From Astragalus membranaceus (lineage: Eukaryota; Streptophyta; Magnoliopsida; Fabales; Fabaceae): DNA of 64,000 nt. The stretch is from positions 118,128,587 to 118,192,586 of the forward strand of contig CM076849.1 of the NCBI GenBank assembly GCA_039519185.1, read 5' to 3'. The notes under the pieces are model-generated. The model was not told the origin of the DNA. It did not search any database and saw nothing but the letters and a program-made list of their open reading frames with translations. The position numbers were made by a program, and so were the translations under genes. Position 1 is the stretch's first letter. Every line of letters begins with the position of its first letter. This document shows, piece after piece, positions 1 through 10,963 of this stretch.

Positions 1-246
1 TCCCTCTTCTCACTTTCTATTTCTTTTTCTTTGCTTTGGTTGAAATGAGCACTTACCCTAGACTCCTAAGCTTATTATATGGATATGGGCCTAACTAATC
101 GATCATGGGCCTTTATTTACACCTCAATTACTCCAACACCTCCTGAATAAAATAAAACTCCAAATTAAATATTTGACTTAATAAAATGTTGTAAGCCTCA
201 AATAACCCAATTAAATAAATAATTGAATTATTTTTGGGGCGTTACA
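1..246 (-). mobile_element. LTR end of a retrotransposon truncated by the window edge
   Basis: The segment ends GGGGCGTTACA at 236-246, which reads TGTAACGCCCC on the minus strand, the start of a gypsy LTR. From 247 on, the sequence is chromovirus pol (end of RNase H, start of integrase) in minus orientation. The abrupt switch suggests this LTR belongs to a different element inserted into element A's pol, with the rest left of the window. A deletion joining an LTR to pol would look the same. No coding content is seen. Confidence 0.6.
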
Positions 247-2094
247 AATTACACCATCACCGTCTTCGGTGTAATTCGGCAACCTCTTTTGCGCTTGCAA
301 CTCTAAATCAACCTCTTGGGCTGAGCGAATCAGATTTCTCAAGGAACTCGAAATCTGAATATGGCTCAACACCAACCTGTTCCTTCTTGTCTTCACTTTC
401 AAATTAAGGTCTCTAAACGATTCCAACAATGTCATCTCATGAATCATCAACTCCGCTGTGTGGATAGACTTTCTGCTCAAAGCATCGGCCACAACATTAG
501 CCTTACGAGGATGGTACTTCAATTCAAATTCATAGTCTTTCAGAAACTCTACCCACCTTCTCTGCCTATTGTTCAGTTCCTTCTGGTCAAACAAATACTT
601 CAGGCTCTTGTGGTCACTAAAGACTTCGAAACGAGACCCATACAGGTAATGTCTCCAAATCTTTAGGGCAAACACAATCGCAGCCAATTCTAAATCATGA
701 GTTGCATAATTCTCCTCATGCGGCTTCAACTGTCTGGAGGCATAAGCAACTACTTGCTGATTCTGCATAAGGACACATCTCAAACCCTTACCAGAGGCGT
801 CGCAATAGATTTGGAATCCTACGAACGGATCTGGAAGAATCAGGACAGGTGCAGAAGTCAATCGACTCTTCAATTCTGCAAAACAATCATCACAGTCCGA
901 ATCCTAAATAAACGGCTGACCCTTGCGAGTTAACCGAGTGAGTGGAAGAACCAGCTGAGAAAATCCTTGAATGAATCTCCGATAATACCCAGCCAATCCC
1001 AAGAAACTTCTCACTTCTGTAACCGTAGATGGTTGTTCCCAGTCTACCACAGCCTCAATCTTACTGGGGTCCACTGCAACACCGGATAGGGATATCACAT
1101 GGCCCAGAAATTTAACTTCAGACATCCAAAAATCACATTTGGATGGCTTAGCGTACAACTTATTCTCCCGTAGTACGTTCAGGACAATTCGGAGATGCTG
1201 CACATGCTCCTCAATTGTCTTAGAGTATACCAAGATGTCATCAATGAATACCACGACAAACTGATCCAGATGGGGATTAAAAATTCGATTCATATAGTCC
1301 ATGAATATGGCTGGAGCATTTGTCAAACCGAAGGGCATCACTACAAACTCGTAGTGTCCATACCTCGTACGGAAAGCGGTCTTCAGGATGTCCAAAGCTC
1401 GAACTCTGATTTGGTGATAGCCGGACCTTAAATCAATCTTCGAAAACACTGCAGCTCCCCTCAACTGGTCTAGTAAATCATCAATTCTCAGTAGAGGGTA
1501 TTTGTTCTTAATAGTTACCTTATTCAACTGACAGTAATCAATGCACAATCTCATACTCCTGTCCTTCTTCTTGACAAGTAATACGGGAGCACCCCATGGT
1601 GAGGCACTCGGTCGGATAAACTGTTTGGAAATTAACTCTTCCAATTGGATTTTCAACTCTTTCAACTCTAACGGCGACATTCTATACGGAGCTATAGAAA
1701 TTGGGCCAGTGCCCGGAACCAACTCTATAGAGAACTCCACCTCACGATCCGGAGGTAACGAAGAAACTTCATCAGGGAACACATCAAGAAATTCATTAAC
1801 AACTTGTACAGAAGATAAATCTAGACCTGTCTCAGTGGATGCAGTCAACATCATGACATAAGCTTCTGCGCCTTGGAAAAAGCAGTTACTGCCTGAAGTG
1901 AAAGAAATAACAGCTTCAGAATTGGTCGGTTGTAGCTCACTGACTCGGAGGCGATACCGATAGTCCGATGAAAACAATCGATAGTCACATGGTTGGCCGT
2001 CATGCAACTCATACCTAGGACAATGTCCATACCCTTCATTGGCAAACAAATGAAGTCCACTACAAAATTTCTGTCTCCGATGGATAGAAGACAA
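247..2094 (-). pseudogene. pol: Element A pol: reverse transcriptase and RNase H, broken
   Basis: The main frame runs 2094 to 907 and continues in the same frame from 903 to 247. It is split by a TAG at 904-906 where relatives have Trp (context PFI-stop-DSDCDDC). RT shows the LVKKKD, IDYCQLN, SKIDLRSGYHQI and MPFGLTNAP blocks, and the catalytic FIDD at about residues 283-286. RNase H shows the DASGKG, DLELAA and SDHKSL blocks and ends near ALSRKS plus about 70 residues. The first roughly 55 residues of the frame are out-of-frame protease sequence, so the gag-pro to RT step needs a frameshift around 1930-1990. The integrase zinc finger and core are absent. Confidence 0.85.
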
Positions 2095-3290
2095 TTTTCA
2101 CATATTGCTTGGGTTTGAATACTACCTTCAGCAGCAGTCTTGATGGAGATCGGTTGAGGCAAAGGAGTTAAGGCCAATCCCAACCGATCAACACAGATTT
2201 GAGATATAAAACAATGAGTCGCACCTGAATCATACAAAATACTAACGGAGTTATAGAAAAGAGATCCCATACCCATTAGTAGATTATCTGATGGTGTGAC
2301 CTTCTGAGTGTCCAAAGTGTAGACTCTCCCATGAGTAGTAGTAGCAGGGCTGTCATTCTCCTTCTTCTGAGGACAATTAGATGCATAATGACCTTCCTTC
2401 TTACAATAGAAGCACTGGTTGGATCCCATCTGACACTTCCCTTGATGATATCTTCCACAGTTGGAACATGAATTGAACTTTGGGGAGTTAGATGACTGAA
2501 CTTGTTTCCCCTTGTTGGAGTTGTGCCTGGGACCCATCTGATTGCTGGATGATCCAACATTCTTCTTATTCTGATTGAACACTTTTCTGCTGGCATACAA
2601 CCTCTTCAAATCACTTTCGGCTATATGAGCTTGTTGAACCATGGCAGCATAGTTGGTATATGCAAAAGAACTCAGACTTTGAGAAATGTCTTCTCTCAAT
2701 CCATACTTGTACCTGTCAGTCTTCCACTTGTCATTGGGAGCATACCCAGCCAAACCGAAGAATTGGTAAAGCTCATCAAATTTGGCCGTGTATTGGCCCA
2801 CAGTCAAACCTCCTTGAGTAAGAGCTAAGAACTCGTTCTCCTTGTCAAACCTCATAGCAGTTGGGAAGAACTGCTCCAGAAACGTCTGTCTAAAATTCTC
2901 CCATGTCTGGGGAGTACCTATGGTTGCCATCATGGCCTTGGCATTAGTCCACCAGTTGTTGGCTTCCCCATTCAGCATATGGGATGCCAATCTCAGCTTG
3001 TCCTCATCAGTGACTTGCATAGTTAAGAAAATCTTCTCTATGTCATCCAGCCAATGCTGGGCTTCCATGACATTCGGTCCCCCTCTGAACTCGGAAGGTT
3101 TCATTTTCAGGAATTCAGAGTAGATCTGTCGTGGGTTAACTTGAGGCTCAGGAATTGGTTGAGGCTGAGCTTGAGCATTCTGTTGCATTAGTAGCATATC
3201 TTCCATCATCTTTTGTTGCCTCTCGATCATATTCTGCATCCATGCGAAATGTGGATCAATTGGTGGGGTGTTCCTCGATCCTCCTGCCAT
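1851..3290 (-). pseudogene. gag: Element A gag with zinc knuckles and aspartic protease
   Basis: I chose the ATG at 3290 (MAGGSRNTPP) because element B's gag starts at the equivalent MARRGRG. The upstream in-frame Met at 3386 lies in leader. The capsid region carries the retrotrans_gag signature (WWTNAKAMM, FLEQFFPTAMRF, LTVGQYTAKFDELYQF). Two cysteine knuckles follow: CSNCGRYHQGKC, which is short, and the canonical CFYCKKEGHYASNC. The protease active site is DSGATH. The frame then leaves the conserved path after GMSCMTANHVTIDC and stops at 1851, giving an aberrant tail. In intact relatives gag-pro-pol is one polyprotein. Confidence 0.85.
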
Positions 3291-3421
3291 AATTCTGCAA
3301 ACGATACACCAAGTATTAAGTTGATCAGTCTCAATGTCTCTTAGCATCATAAGAAGCAAAATAGCAGAATTACTCGAGGGACACAACCACCCTAACTATC
3401 TAAGCCCGACTTGGTCGAACT

Positions 3422-3433
3422 GCTCTGATACCA
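3422..3433 (-). other. Primer binding site of element A
   Basis: The minus strand reads TGGTATCAGAGC three bases inside the LTR. This is the usual plant retroelement match to the 3' end of initiator tRNA-Met. Confidence 0.85.
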
Positions 3434-3436
3434 TAA

Positions 3437-4854
3437 TGTAACACCCTGATAATTTCCAACATGTAGAATTACCGAAATGCACTAAACGGCATACATCAGA
3501 GTAACTTCCTTTCAATAAGCTTTAAAACGCAACTGAAAACACCTCAATCAGATTCCCGGATCAAAAGTTATCGCGAAAACAAAATCCATAGGGTTTGCTA
3601 AAAATTACACTGCGTCGCGACGCGAACAGGTTCCGTCGCGACGCGAAAAGTTACAGAAACGAAAAATGTCACAATTTTATGCCTGGTCGCGAGGCGACGG
3701 CCACGGGTCGCGACGCGACCCTTGGCAGAAGTGTTCAAAATGATTTTTCCAAATTCCGTTTTGTTCTGTTTCGCATTCAATCCGGTGCCGAGACATTCTA
3801 GGACTTCTGTGACTTAAAACAATCATAGCAAGCAATGATTCCAGACAAGAGATAGCGATAAACAATCAATCAATTCACATAATAATTCAATCAATTCAAT
3901 CGGTTATAAAATAACGGTTTCTCGATAAAACGGTTTTTCGCTAATTTTCATAAAGCGGATTTCAAGTGCGTCGATTCAGAAACTTAATGACTTAACGTTA
4001 AAACACCCCTAAGCGAGTATAGAACTCGCCTAACGTGATGATAATCACGCAACCAACGGATCAACGGAAAGACACGGTTGGAGTAACCTCACGAACGACC
4101 CCGAACTCGAATCTACGCTACTCCAAACGCTCCAAAAACTGAAACGATCGAGCTTGGCCTCTACCACTTCGAATTTCAGCTCCCAATTTACTCTATGAAG
4201 GTTGTTAATCACTTTGTAGCTCTCAAAACAAACATGCATCCATCATTCACCCCATTTTCATGACTTGGAGCTTGCAACTTCAACAATGGTAGAATAAGGT
4301 GGAGAGGGATGTAGATGGTAATCTTTGTATCGGTGGATAGAGGTTGAGAAGCTGAGTTTAATGGTGTTACAATCTCTCACATGCATCAAGATTGGATGAT
4401 GATCTCTCCCGTTCTTCTCCCTCTCACTCTCACGTTTTTTCTCTCTCTCAAACCCTCTCTAAATTTCTGGTTTCAGTTCAAATGAGGGAGTGTTTGGGTG
4501 TGTGGGGTTGGCTGGGTCTCGGGTGACCAGCTGACTCACTCAACTAGGAATTGACAAAACTGCCCCTCATTTAATCATGTACAAAGGCTACTATACCCTT
4601 CAGCAACTTGTTCACTTCCTATACTATGACATGGCCTAATCTAATGAACTTAGCCAAATCCTATTTACTTAACATAATATTTTACTTATGCACAATAATA
4701 AATCATCTATTTCAAATCTCACATAATTAAATAGTTATGCTAATTAATCAAATATTAATAACCTCATGTGCTAAATATTCGATTTAGCCAATAATTCACC
4801 TTAACATTTTCGCTAATTTAAATAAATTAAATTAGCTAATTAGGGGATGTTACA
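3437..4854 (-). repeat. 5' LTR of element A (1418 bp)
   Basis: On the plus strand it begins TGTAACACCCTG and ends GGGGATGTTACA, so it has TG...CA ends and the chromovirus-type terminal block. A CpG-rich palindromic block lies at 3610-3722, with repeated TCGCGACGCGA and one TCGCGAGGCGA variant. The 3595-4240 stretch gives short open frames on both strands that look like noise. The element's other LTR is outside the window, so a target duplication cannot be tested. Confidence 0.85.
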
Positions 4855-5690
4855 GCGGGGATGTTACACCAATTTTCAAAGTTTAATGACAATTGAGTGC
4901 GCACCATATTAGCAAACCAACCCCATGATAATACTTTTACATGATCTAACATTTGAGCCACAACTGGTAGCCCACCCCTGAATATAACTCTCTTCCGATT
5001 AACCCAAATAACCCACACTATAGCAAACCACACTAAGAACCGAAGCCTTTTATTTTTCTTGCCTCCAAGTCTGATGCCCTGCTTTGATAGGTGATCCCAC
5101 GCGTCTGCATACTCCACGGCTTCAATTCCCAGCCAGTTGTTTCAGCAATTCCATAGCTGTTCTGATACTGAACAATTGAGAAATAAATGAGTTGAATCTT
5201 CATCAAACTTGAAGCAAAAAACACAGCAGGGGCTGGGCTGGAAATTCATGATTCCTCTTTGTTGCAATGCCAATCGTCCGGTAGGCAAACGATCCAACAA
5301 AATTCTCCACCCGTGTACAAAGAATTTAGATGGGGCTGCCGTTAGCCAAACCTTTTTAATGATCTTCAATTTATTCTCGTCAAGGAATGAATCATCGCAT
5401 TTTCTGATCAGCAGTGAATACGCTGACTTAGCAGTATATAGGCTAAGGACACCGTATGCAGCCAGCACCAAGAACCTTCCTTTTCTTGGTTTATCTCAAT
5501 CGCTTCCAGCAGCTCTTGTAATTTTACAGCATATTGTTCTTGTTCACCAGGCAGCCTCTCATTCCAATTAATGTTCCATTTCCATTTACTATCCTTCCAT
5601 TGGCCAAATTCAGCAACTGTGCCTTGTATAATCATATTCAATTGCATCCATATTTTTGAATGCTTGTAAAATCAATATTATGAAGCAGAG
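4855..5690 (-). pseudogene. LINE (non-LTR retrotransposon) fragment with RT zinc-binding domain
   Basis: Three overlapping minus-strand frames (5647-5408, 5471-5142, 5117-4836) together show the C-terminal part of a plant L1-type ORF2. In order: a W-rich linker (KWKWNINWNERLPGEQ), then the zf-RVT region with AAPSKFFVHGWRILLDRLPT, CVFCFKFDED and HLFLNCSVSEQLW, then the downstream RFLVWFAIVWVIWVNRK block. At least two frameshifts separate them. The polymerase core and 3' tail are absent. Element A's LTR abuts the 3' side and A2's LTR abuts the 5' side. Confidence 0.85.
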
Positions 5691-5888
5691 TGTAACATCC
5701 TTAAAATAATTAGTCGAATTATTTGGATGTTAACCCAATTGAATTATTTTAGTGTTTGATTAGTAAAATTATTGAGTGCTAAAGTAATTATTTGGTTGGC
5801 TCAGAAACGCTAAACCGATAAGACGGAATAAGGGATTAAGGGCAATTTGGTCATTTGACCATATTACCACTTAATGTAATTAGAAAGA

Positions 5889-6090
5889 AGGCTTAATTAC
5901 AGTTTTGGTCCCCCTATTATGACCAACTCACGATTTTGGTCCCAAAAGTTTTAATTTGACGATTTGGATCCCCCTATTTTCCCAATTTGTAAAATCAAGG
6001 TCCCCCTCTTAATTTGGTCAAAATTAAAACTGACTTTGACTTTCAATCCTACGTGGCAGTCCACGTAGACTGCCACGTAGGCAGCACTGT

Positions 6091-6154
<64 letters not shown>

Positions 6155-6384
6155 TCCCTCTCCCTCTCTCTCACAGCCCCCTCCCTTCCCCCCACTGTGA
6201 CCCCCTCCCCCCTCCTGAACCCCTTCCCCTTCGCATCTCTCCCCCCTCGTTTTCCCCTTCCCCTTCGCACATCCCCTCCCCCTCACCGATCCTCCTCTTC
6301 GCACCTCCCCTCCCCCCTCGTTTTCCCTTCCCCTTCGCACTGAACCCCGTCAGCCACCAACAACCACCACCCACCACCCACCTC

Positions 6385-6430
<46 letters not shown>

Positions 6431-6812
6431 TTCTCTCTCACCGTCACCACCCACAGCCACCACCCACCTCTGCGACCTCCGTGAACCCCTCCCCCTCCTC
6501 TGCGATCTGGATCTGAACGGCGAGAGAGAGAGAGAGAGCGACGAGAGAGAGAACGGCGAGAGAGAAAGGAGAGAGAGAGCGACGAGAGAGAGAAAGGAGA
6601 GAGAGAGAGCGGCGAGAGAGGGAGAGCGACGAGAGAGAGCGACGAGAGAGGGAGAGCGACGGGAGAGAGAACGGCAACAGAGGGGGAGGGGAGAGCGAAC
6701 CAGAGAGGGGGGAGGGGATGCGAGGGGGGAGGGGTTCAGGAGGGGGGAGGGGAGGGGACTGTGAGAGAGAGGAGAGGGCTGTGGAGAGAGAGAGATGAAC
6801 AGTGCTGCCTAC
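5889..6812. mobile_element. CT/GA foldback insertion, probably a non-autonomous DNA transposon
   Basis: The left side has the plant-transposon-like text TTTTGGTCCCCCTA, repeated in variant form, followed by TGCCACGTAGGCAGCACTG, TTCATC and then long (CT)n. The right side has (GA)n followed by GATGAACAGTGCTGCCTACG, so arms at about 6070-6100 and 6785-6812 are inverted copies. The interior is a CT-rich half (6095-6430) facing a GA-rich half (6520-6795). Open frames in this zone are simple-sequence artefacts. The outermost left sequence has no mirror on the right, so the right end may be truncated. Confidence 0.55.
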
Positions 6813-7089
6813 GTGGTTTTAAAAGGTAAAATGAACTGTTTTTGAAGTTATAAATGGTTTTAAAAGCGGCGAATTAGTATGCGAGAGCAAACATAGATTG
6901 TGTTTATTATACGAACTGAATGTTCAAATAAAGGTCTAATGTAAATGAACTAAATGTTCATGTGAAAGTAGATATATATATTATATCGAGTTTGGGTGAC
7001 GACCCATGGGACTAACATACTAGGCGGGGTAGTCATGCACCCTTACCCTAGGCCCTGTGCCTTTAGGGAAAGTACTATTGGTAAGGGGG

Positions 7090-7327
7090 TTCGCCGAGCT
7101 TAGCGTACGCGCAGTCAGTGTTATGTTAAAAAGTTTGTTGTGCGATACACCGGGCTTAGCGTTCGCGCAGTCGGTGTCGCACTGTGCGATACACCGGACT
7201 TAGCGTTCGCGCCGTCGGTGTCGTACTGAGTTATAACAGGTTAGCCGGGCTTAGCGTTCGCACAGTCGGCATTTTATTAAAAGTTAAAGAATGCGGTTCA
7301 CCGGGCATAGCGTTCGCGCAGTCGGTG
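7090..7327 (+). repeat. LTR hairpin array, five CACCG...CGGTG units
   Basis: Units start at 7090, 7148, 7192, 7243 and 7299, each about 28-31 bp with core GGCTTAGCGTTCGCGCAGT between inverted arms. Unit four has GCCG/CGGC arms where the others have ACCG/CGGT, a paired change. The first unit is degenerate (GCCGA...CAGTG). Confidence 0.8.
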
Positions 7328-7787
7328 TCGTGTTCGAATGGTTTCATAATTGAACCGAGAGTGTTGTTAGGGGTCTCGGTAGAACTCACTAAGATTGTAT
7401 CTCATTGTTTATATGTTGTTGTTTTACGGAGAAACAGGGACAGCGAAAATTCAAGAAGCACGAGTAGGTTGAGCTCGGGCGAATGATGATGACTTAGCTT
7501 TCATGCTTAAGTTTATATTTCCTTTTTTTGTCTGTGTACTACAACTCTATGTCGTTAGTGTTATGAATTTATTTCACTTTCTTGTATGATATTGAGCACT
7601 ATAGTTTGCTGAAGGTTATGGTCAGGGAACCTTTTTGGTCTTATTTGTATTTAAAACTGTTTTGTTGTTATTCAGCAAGAACTATATTGCAGTGTTCAGT
7701 ATCTATGTAGGAATTTTATATCTCTGATGTTTTAGGGATAGTGCACTTGGGTATTTTTACTCGATAAAAATACCGGGGTGTTACAGT

Positions 7788-7799
7788 TGGTATCAAAGC
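7788..7799 (+). other. Primer binding site of A2
   Basis: TGGTATCAAAGC follows the LTR end by two bases. It is the initiator tRNA-Met type site with one G-to-A change. Confidence 0.8.
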
Positions 7800-7925
7800 A
7801 GTTCAACCTAGTTGGACTTAGTTTAGGGTTGAGTCGATTCCTTGTTAGTACTTGTTGTAATTATACTTGTGATGCAAAGAGACATTGAGCCTGATCAACT
7901 CAATAATTAGTGCATCATAAGCGGA

Positions 7926-9278
7926 ATTATGGCAGGATGATCAAGACGCAATCCTCAGCCAAGACCGGAATCTCCAACCGGTGCATCCTCAGGCAAGGTG
8001 ACATGACATTGGAAGAATACATCGCTAAGTTTGAGAAGTTGTCTCAGTTTTACCAAGTGGTAAAGTATGCTCCGAATGAGGAATGGAGGATTCAGATGTA
8101 TAAGATGGGCCTTCGTACTTATATGACTCAGGGTCTCAGTTCTTATACTCTCACAAATTATGCTGCCTTAGAGCAACCAGCCTATGTCGCCGAGGATGAT
8201 CTCAAAGAGAGTACTGGAAAGGAAAAGCGGGTGCAATTCTTCGATTCTTCAAAGGTCAAAAGATGTTCTAACTATGGAAAGCATCACAGTGGTGATTGTC
8301 AGCAAAGATCAACCGGTGCTATTATTTTAATGAAGAGGGTCACTATGCAAATGAGTGCCCTGCAAGGAAGAGTTCGAAGGAGTCACAAGCGGCTCCAAGA
8401 CAAGGACGCGTCAACGCTTTGGATGCTCAGACAATTACAACTGCTAACAATTTACTGAGGGGTACGGGATTTCTTTTCAATAACTCCGTCGGTATAATAT
8501 ATGATTCGGGCGCAACCCACTGTTTTATAGCTCAATCAAGTGTGGATCGGTTGGGACTAGCGTTATCTCCGCTATCCGAGCCAATAACTATATTTACTGC
8601 TGCTAAGGGTCGTGTCCAGACCCAATCATTGTGTGAAAATTTTCTACTCGCCATAGGCGACAGGAAGTTTGTTGTAAAATTTATTTGCTTGCCTATGAGA
8701 ATTATGGACATCGTTCTGGGTATGGATTGGATGGCTTCAAATCATGTAACAAACAACTGTGCCGATCGAACCATCAACATCGCCTCCGAATCTGTGGGAT
8801 TGACACATGCAAATTCGGAAGAAGCTATCTTTTTCACCACAGCAAGCCAATCACTATCCAAGGTGCAGAAGCTTACATTATTATGTTGTCTGCATCCACT
8901 GAAACAGGTTTGGATTTGTCATCTGTACAAGTGGTGAATGAATTTCTGGATGTTTTCCGGATGAAGTTTCTTCTGCACCTCCTGACCGAGAGGTAGAGTT
9001 TTCTATAGAGTTGGTTCCTGGCATAGGATTAATATCTATTGCTCCTTATAGAATGTCTCCTATAGAATTAAAGGAATTGAAGTCTCAACTTGAAGAGTTG
9101 ATCTCAAAGAGGTTCGTTCGACCGAGCGCTTCTCCATGGGGTGCTCCGGTGTTGTTAGTTAAGAAAAAGGACGGAAGCATGAGATTTTGTATTGATTACC
9201 GACAACTAAACAAAGTGACGATCAAGAACAAATATCCCTTGCCAAGGATAGATTATTTGCTTGATCAATTTAGAGATA
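7926..9278 (+). pseudogene. gag-pol: A2 gag-protease-RT remnant
   Basis: The pieces lie in different frames. The capsid part (QGDMTLEEYIAKFEKLSQFY, GLSSYTLTNYAAL) is at about 7995-8200. A degenerate first knuckle follows (CSNYGKHHSGDC, one Cys lost), then a canonical knuckle CYYFNEEGHYANEC (second Cys replaced by Phe). Protease DSGATH lies near 8505-8522. RT begins after 9011 with APYRMSP, LVKKKDGS and IDYRQLN. Frameshifts occur near 8310, 8860 and 8958. The N-terminal half of gag is missing: leader text passes directly into RQGDM. RT stops before its catalytic motif. Confidence 0.85.
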
Positions 9279-9767
9279 ATTCTCTTGTACTGTTTTCCCT
9301 TTCTCACAAGGTTCCTATCTCTTTCTAAATTCTTCCTTAGGATGATACTGCAATATACCCTCCTTTTAAAAAAGGCATAGGTTGGGAAAAAATGGATAAA
9401 AGTTGGACTCAAAAATTAGGGCGAATATTCATATGCTTCTTTTTAGACTATTTGTTTTGAGAATTTCTTGCAATGTATAGAGTAGTATGTACATCTAAGA
9501 TATATTTTGCATATTATGAGTAGTGTATTAAATTTGTTTAGCTGTATGACACAAGTTTTAGACAATAACCAGTGTAAAATGTCCATTAATGACATCCGTT
9601 TCACCTTATAATTACTACTGTTAAAAGACAACCTTAATTTTTTACAAATTTACAAAAAAACGTGAATTAAAATTTCACTTTTATAGAGATAATTATTCTC
9701 TTTTCAATTTCCGTAGGACTAAAAAAATTATAGAGAGAGATAATCATACACTAATTTCCATTGATAA
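9279..9767. other. AT-rich pre-insertion DNA, no gene seen
   Basis: No coding or LTR features are visible. Short motifs of the type TAGAGATAAT recur here (9684, 9736) and again right of the solo LTR (11940, 11979), confirming that 9768-11905 is an insertion into one locus. The last five bases, GATAA, are one copy of the target duplication. Confidence 0.6.
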
Positions 9768-10228
9768 TGTAACACCCCGGTATTTTTATTGGTTAAAAAC
9801 ACCCAAGTGCACATCAATCACATATCAGAGATAATATTTCCTCCTTAGACACTGAATACCACTACTAAATTTTTGCTGAAATATAACATAACTGTCTTAT
9901 ACACAAATAAGACCATACGGTACTCAGACCATAAACTGTCAGCAACTATGGTAGTCAGAGCCATACAAGAAAGCGGAATGAAAGATAACATAACACTAAT
10001 GCCATAGTGCTGTGATACATGGACAACAGAAGGAAAATAAACTTAAACATAAAGCTAAGTCATCGTCCATCTCCCGGGGCCACCTACTCGTGCCTCTGAG
10101 GTTTCTTCTGTCCCTGTTTATCTGTAAAACAACAACATTTAAACAGTGAGATACAATCTCAGTGAGTTCTACCGAGACCCCTACTAACGCTCTCGGTCCA
10201 ATTATGAAATGGTTTTAACTTTATAAGG

Positions 10229-10427
10229 CACCGACTACGCGAACGCTACATACCCGGTGAACCACGTTATCTAACCTTTGACAGATCATCGACTGCGCGA
10301 ACGCTACATACCCGATGAATCTGTTGCAACCAAGTACGACACCGACTGCGCGAACGCTACATACTCAGTATTCGTACAACAAAGAATTCAACACACCACC
10401 GACTGCGCGAACGCTACATACCCGGTG
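10229..10427 (-). repeat. LTR hairpin array in the solo LTR, four units
   Basis: Units lie at 10229-10259, 10287-10317, about 10339-10370 and 10397-10427. The plus-strand form is CACCG, then ACTGCGCGAACGCTACATACC, then CGGTG with small changes. The second unit has CATCG/CGATG arms, a compensated change of both strands of the stem. The third has lost its right arm. Confidence 0.8.
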
Positions 10428-10826
10428 AACCACCTTACCAATAGTACTTTCCCTATTGCAAGAGGCCTAGGGTAAGGGTGCATGACTACCCCGCCTAGTA
10501 TGTCTACATGGGTCGTCACCCAAACTCGATATAATATATATATCTACAATCATATGAACATTTAGTTCATTTAAATTATACTTCACCACGTAGGACTCAT
10601 AGTCCGCTTTGTTATCAATAAAACATCTCCGCACACGTGTATTATTGTTCGGCTTTTCGAAAGAATTTTAACTTCAAAAGTATATTATAAAACTCTTTTG
10701 AAACATACCCAAAATCATGGCCTTATAAGCCTAATATCATTATAAAAGGGTTAGGAAGGGATTAGGAAAGGATTGAAATCAAAACGGAATTATTTTGGGC
10801 ACTTTGAAAATTTTGGGCAGAACTGG

Positions 10827-10963
10827 GCGCACGGGTCGTGCCCCTAGACGCACGGGTCGTGCCCCTGGACGCACGGGTCGTGCGCCCTGTTTGACATTTT
10901 TAAACACTGAACCCGAACCAGGCGCACGGGTCGTGCGCCCTGGACGCACGGGTCGTGCGCATT
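10827..10963 (-). repeat. CpG hairpin repeats GCGCACG-GGT-CGTGCGC, five copies
   Basis: Copies of CGCACGGGTCGTGC occur from 10827, 10849, 10872, 10922 and 10945. Full copies form a 7-bp stem (GCGCACG/CGTGCGC) with a 3-nt loop. Copy number differs in the related LTRs of element B (three and four), so the array expands and contracts. Confidence 0.85.

Larger units (their letters stand above)
247..4854 (-). mobile_element. Element A: truncated Tekay/Del-type Ty3/gypsy chromovirus
   Basis: Reading on the minus strand: 5' LTR (4854 down to 3437), primer site TGGTATCAGAGC (3433-3422), gag with protease, RT and RNase H, then an abrupt end at 247 before integrase. Integrase and the 3' LTR are missing from the window. 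RT and gag match element B closely along their length, which places it in the same chromovirus group. It is non-functional because of a pro/RT frameshift and an in-frame amber codon. Confidence 0.85.
5691..7785 (+). repeat. 5' LTR of A2, centre replaced by a foldback insertion
   Basis: The LTR runs from TGTAACATCC to GGGGTGTTACA. Its first 190 bp and last 970 bp align by eye with element D's LTR. The middle (promoter to CpG-palindrome zone) is absent and a CT/GA-rich foldback sequence of about 920 bp lies there instead. The 3' part holds the CACCG-type hairpin array at 7090-7327. Confidence 0.8.
5691..9278 (+). mobile_element. Element A2: truncated chromovirus with gag deletion
   Basis: It starts TGTAACATCC at 5691 and runs through a 5' LTR, primer site, defective gag, protease and the first third of RT. 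It then loses homology at about 9278, just after RIDYLLDQF, before the catalytic aspartates. The right side is unrelated AT-rich DNA, so the 3' half is deleted. The leader and gag share a deletion junction with element D, which indicates a common non-autonomous ancestor. Confidence 0.8.

Noticed and set aside
6014..6677. Several open frames rich in Ser/Leu or Arg/Glu
   Set aside because: Translations of (CT)n and (GA)n tracts.
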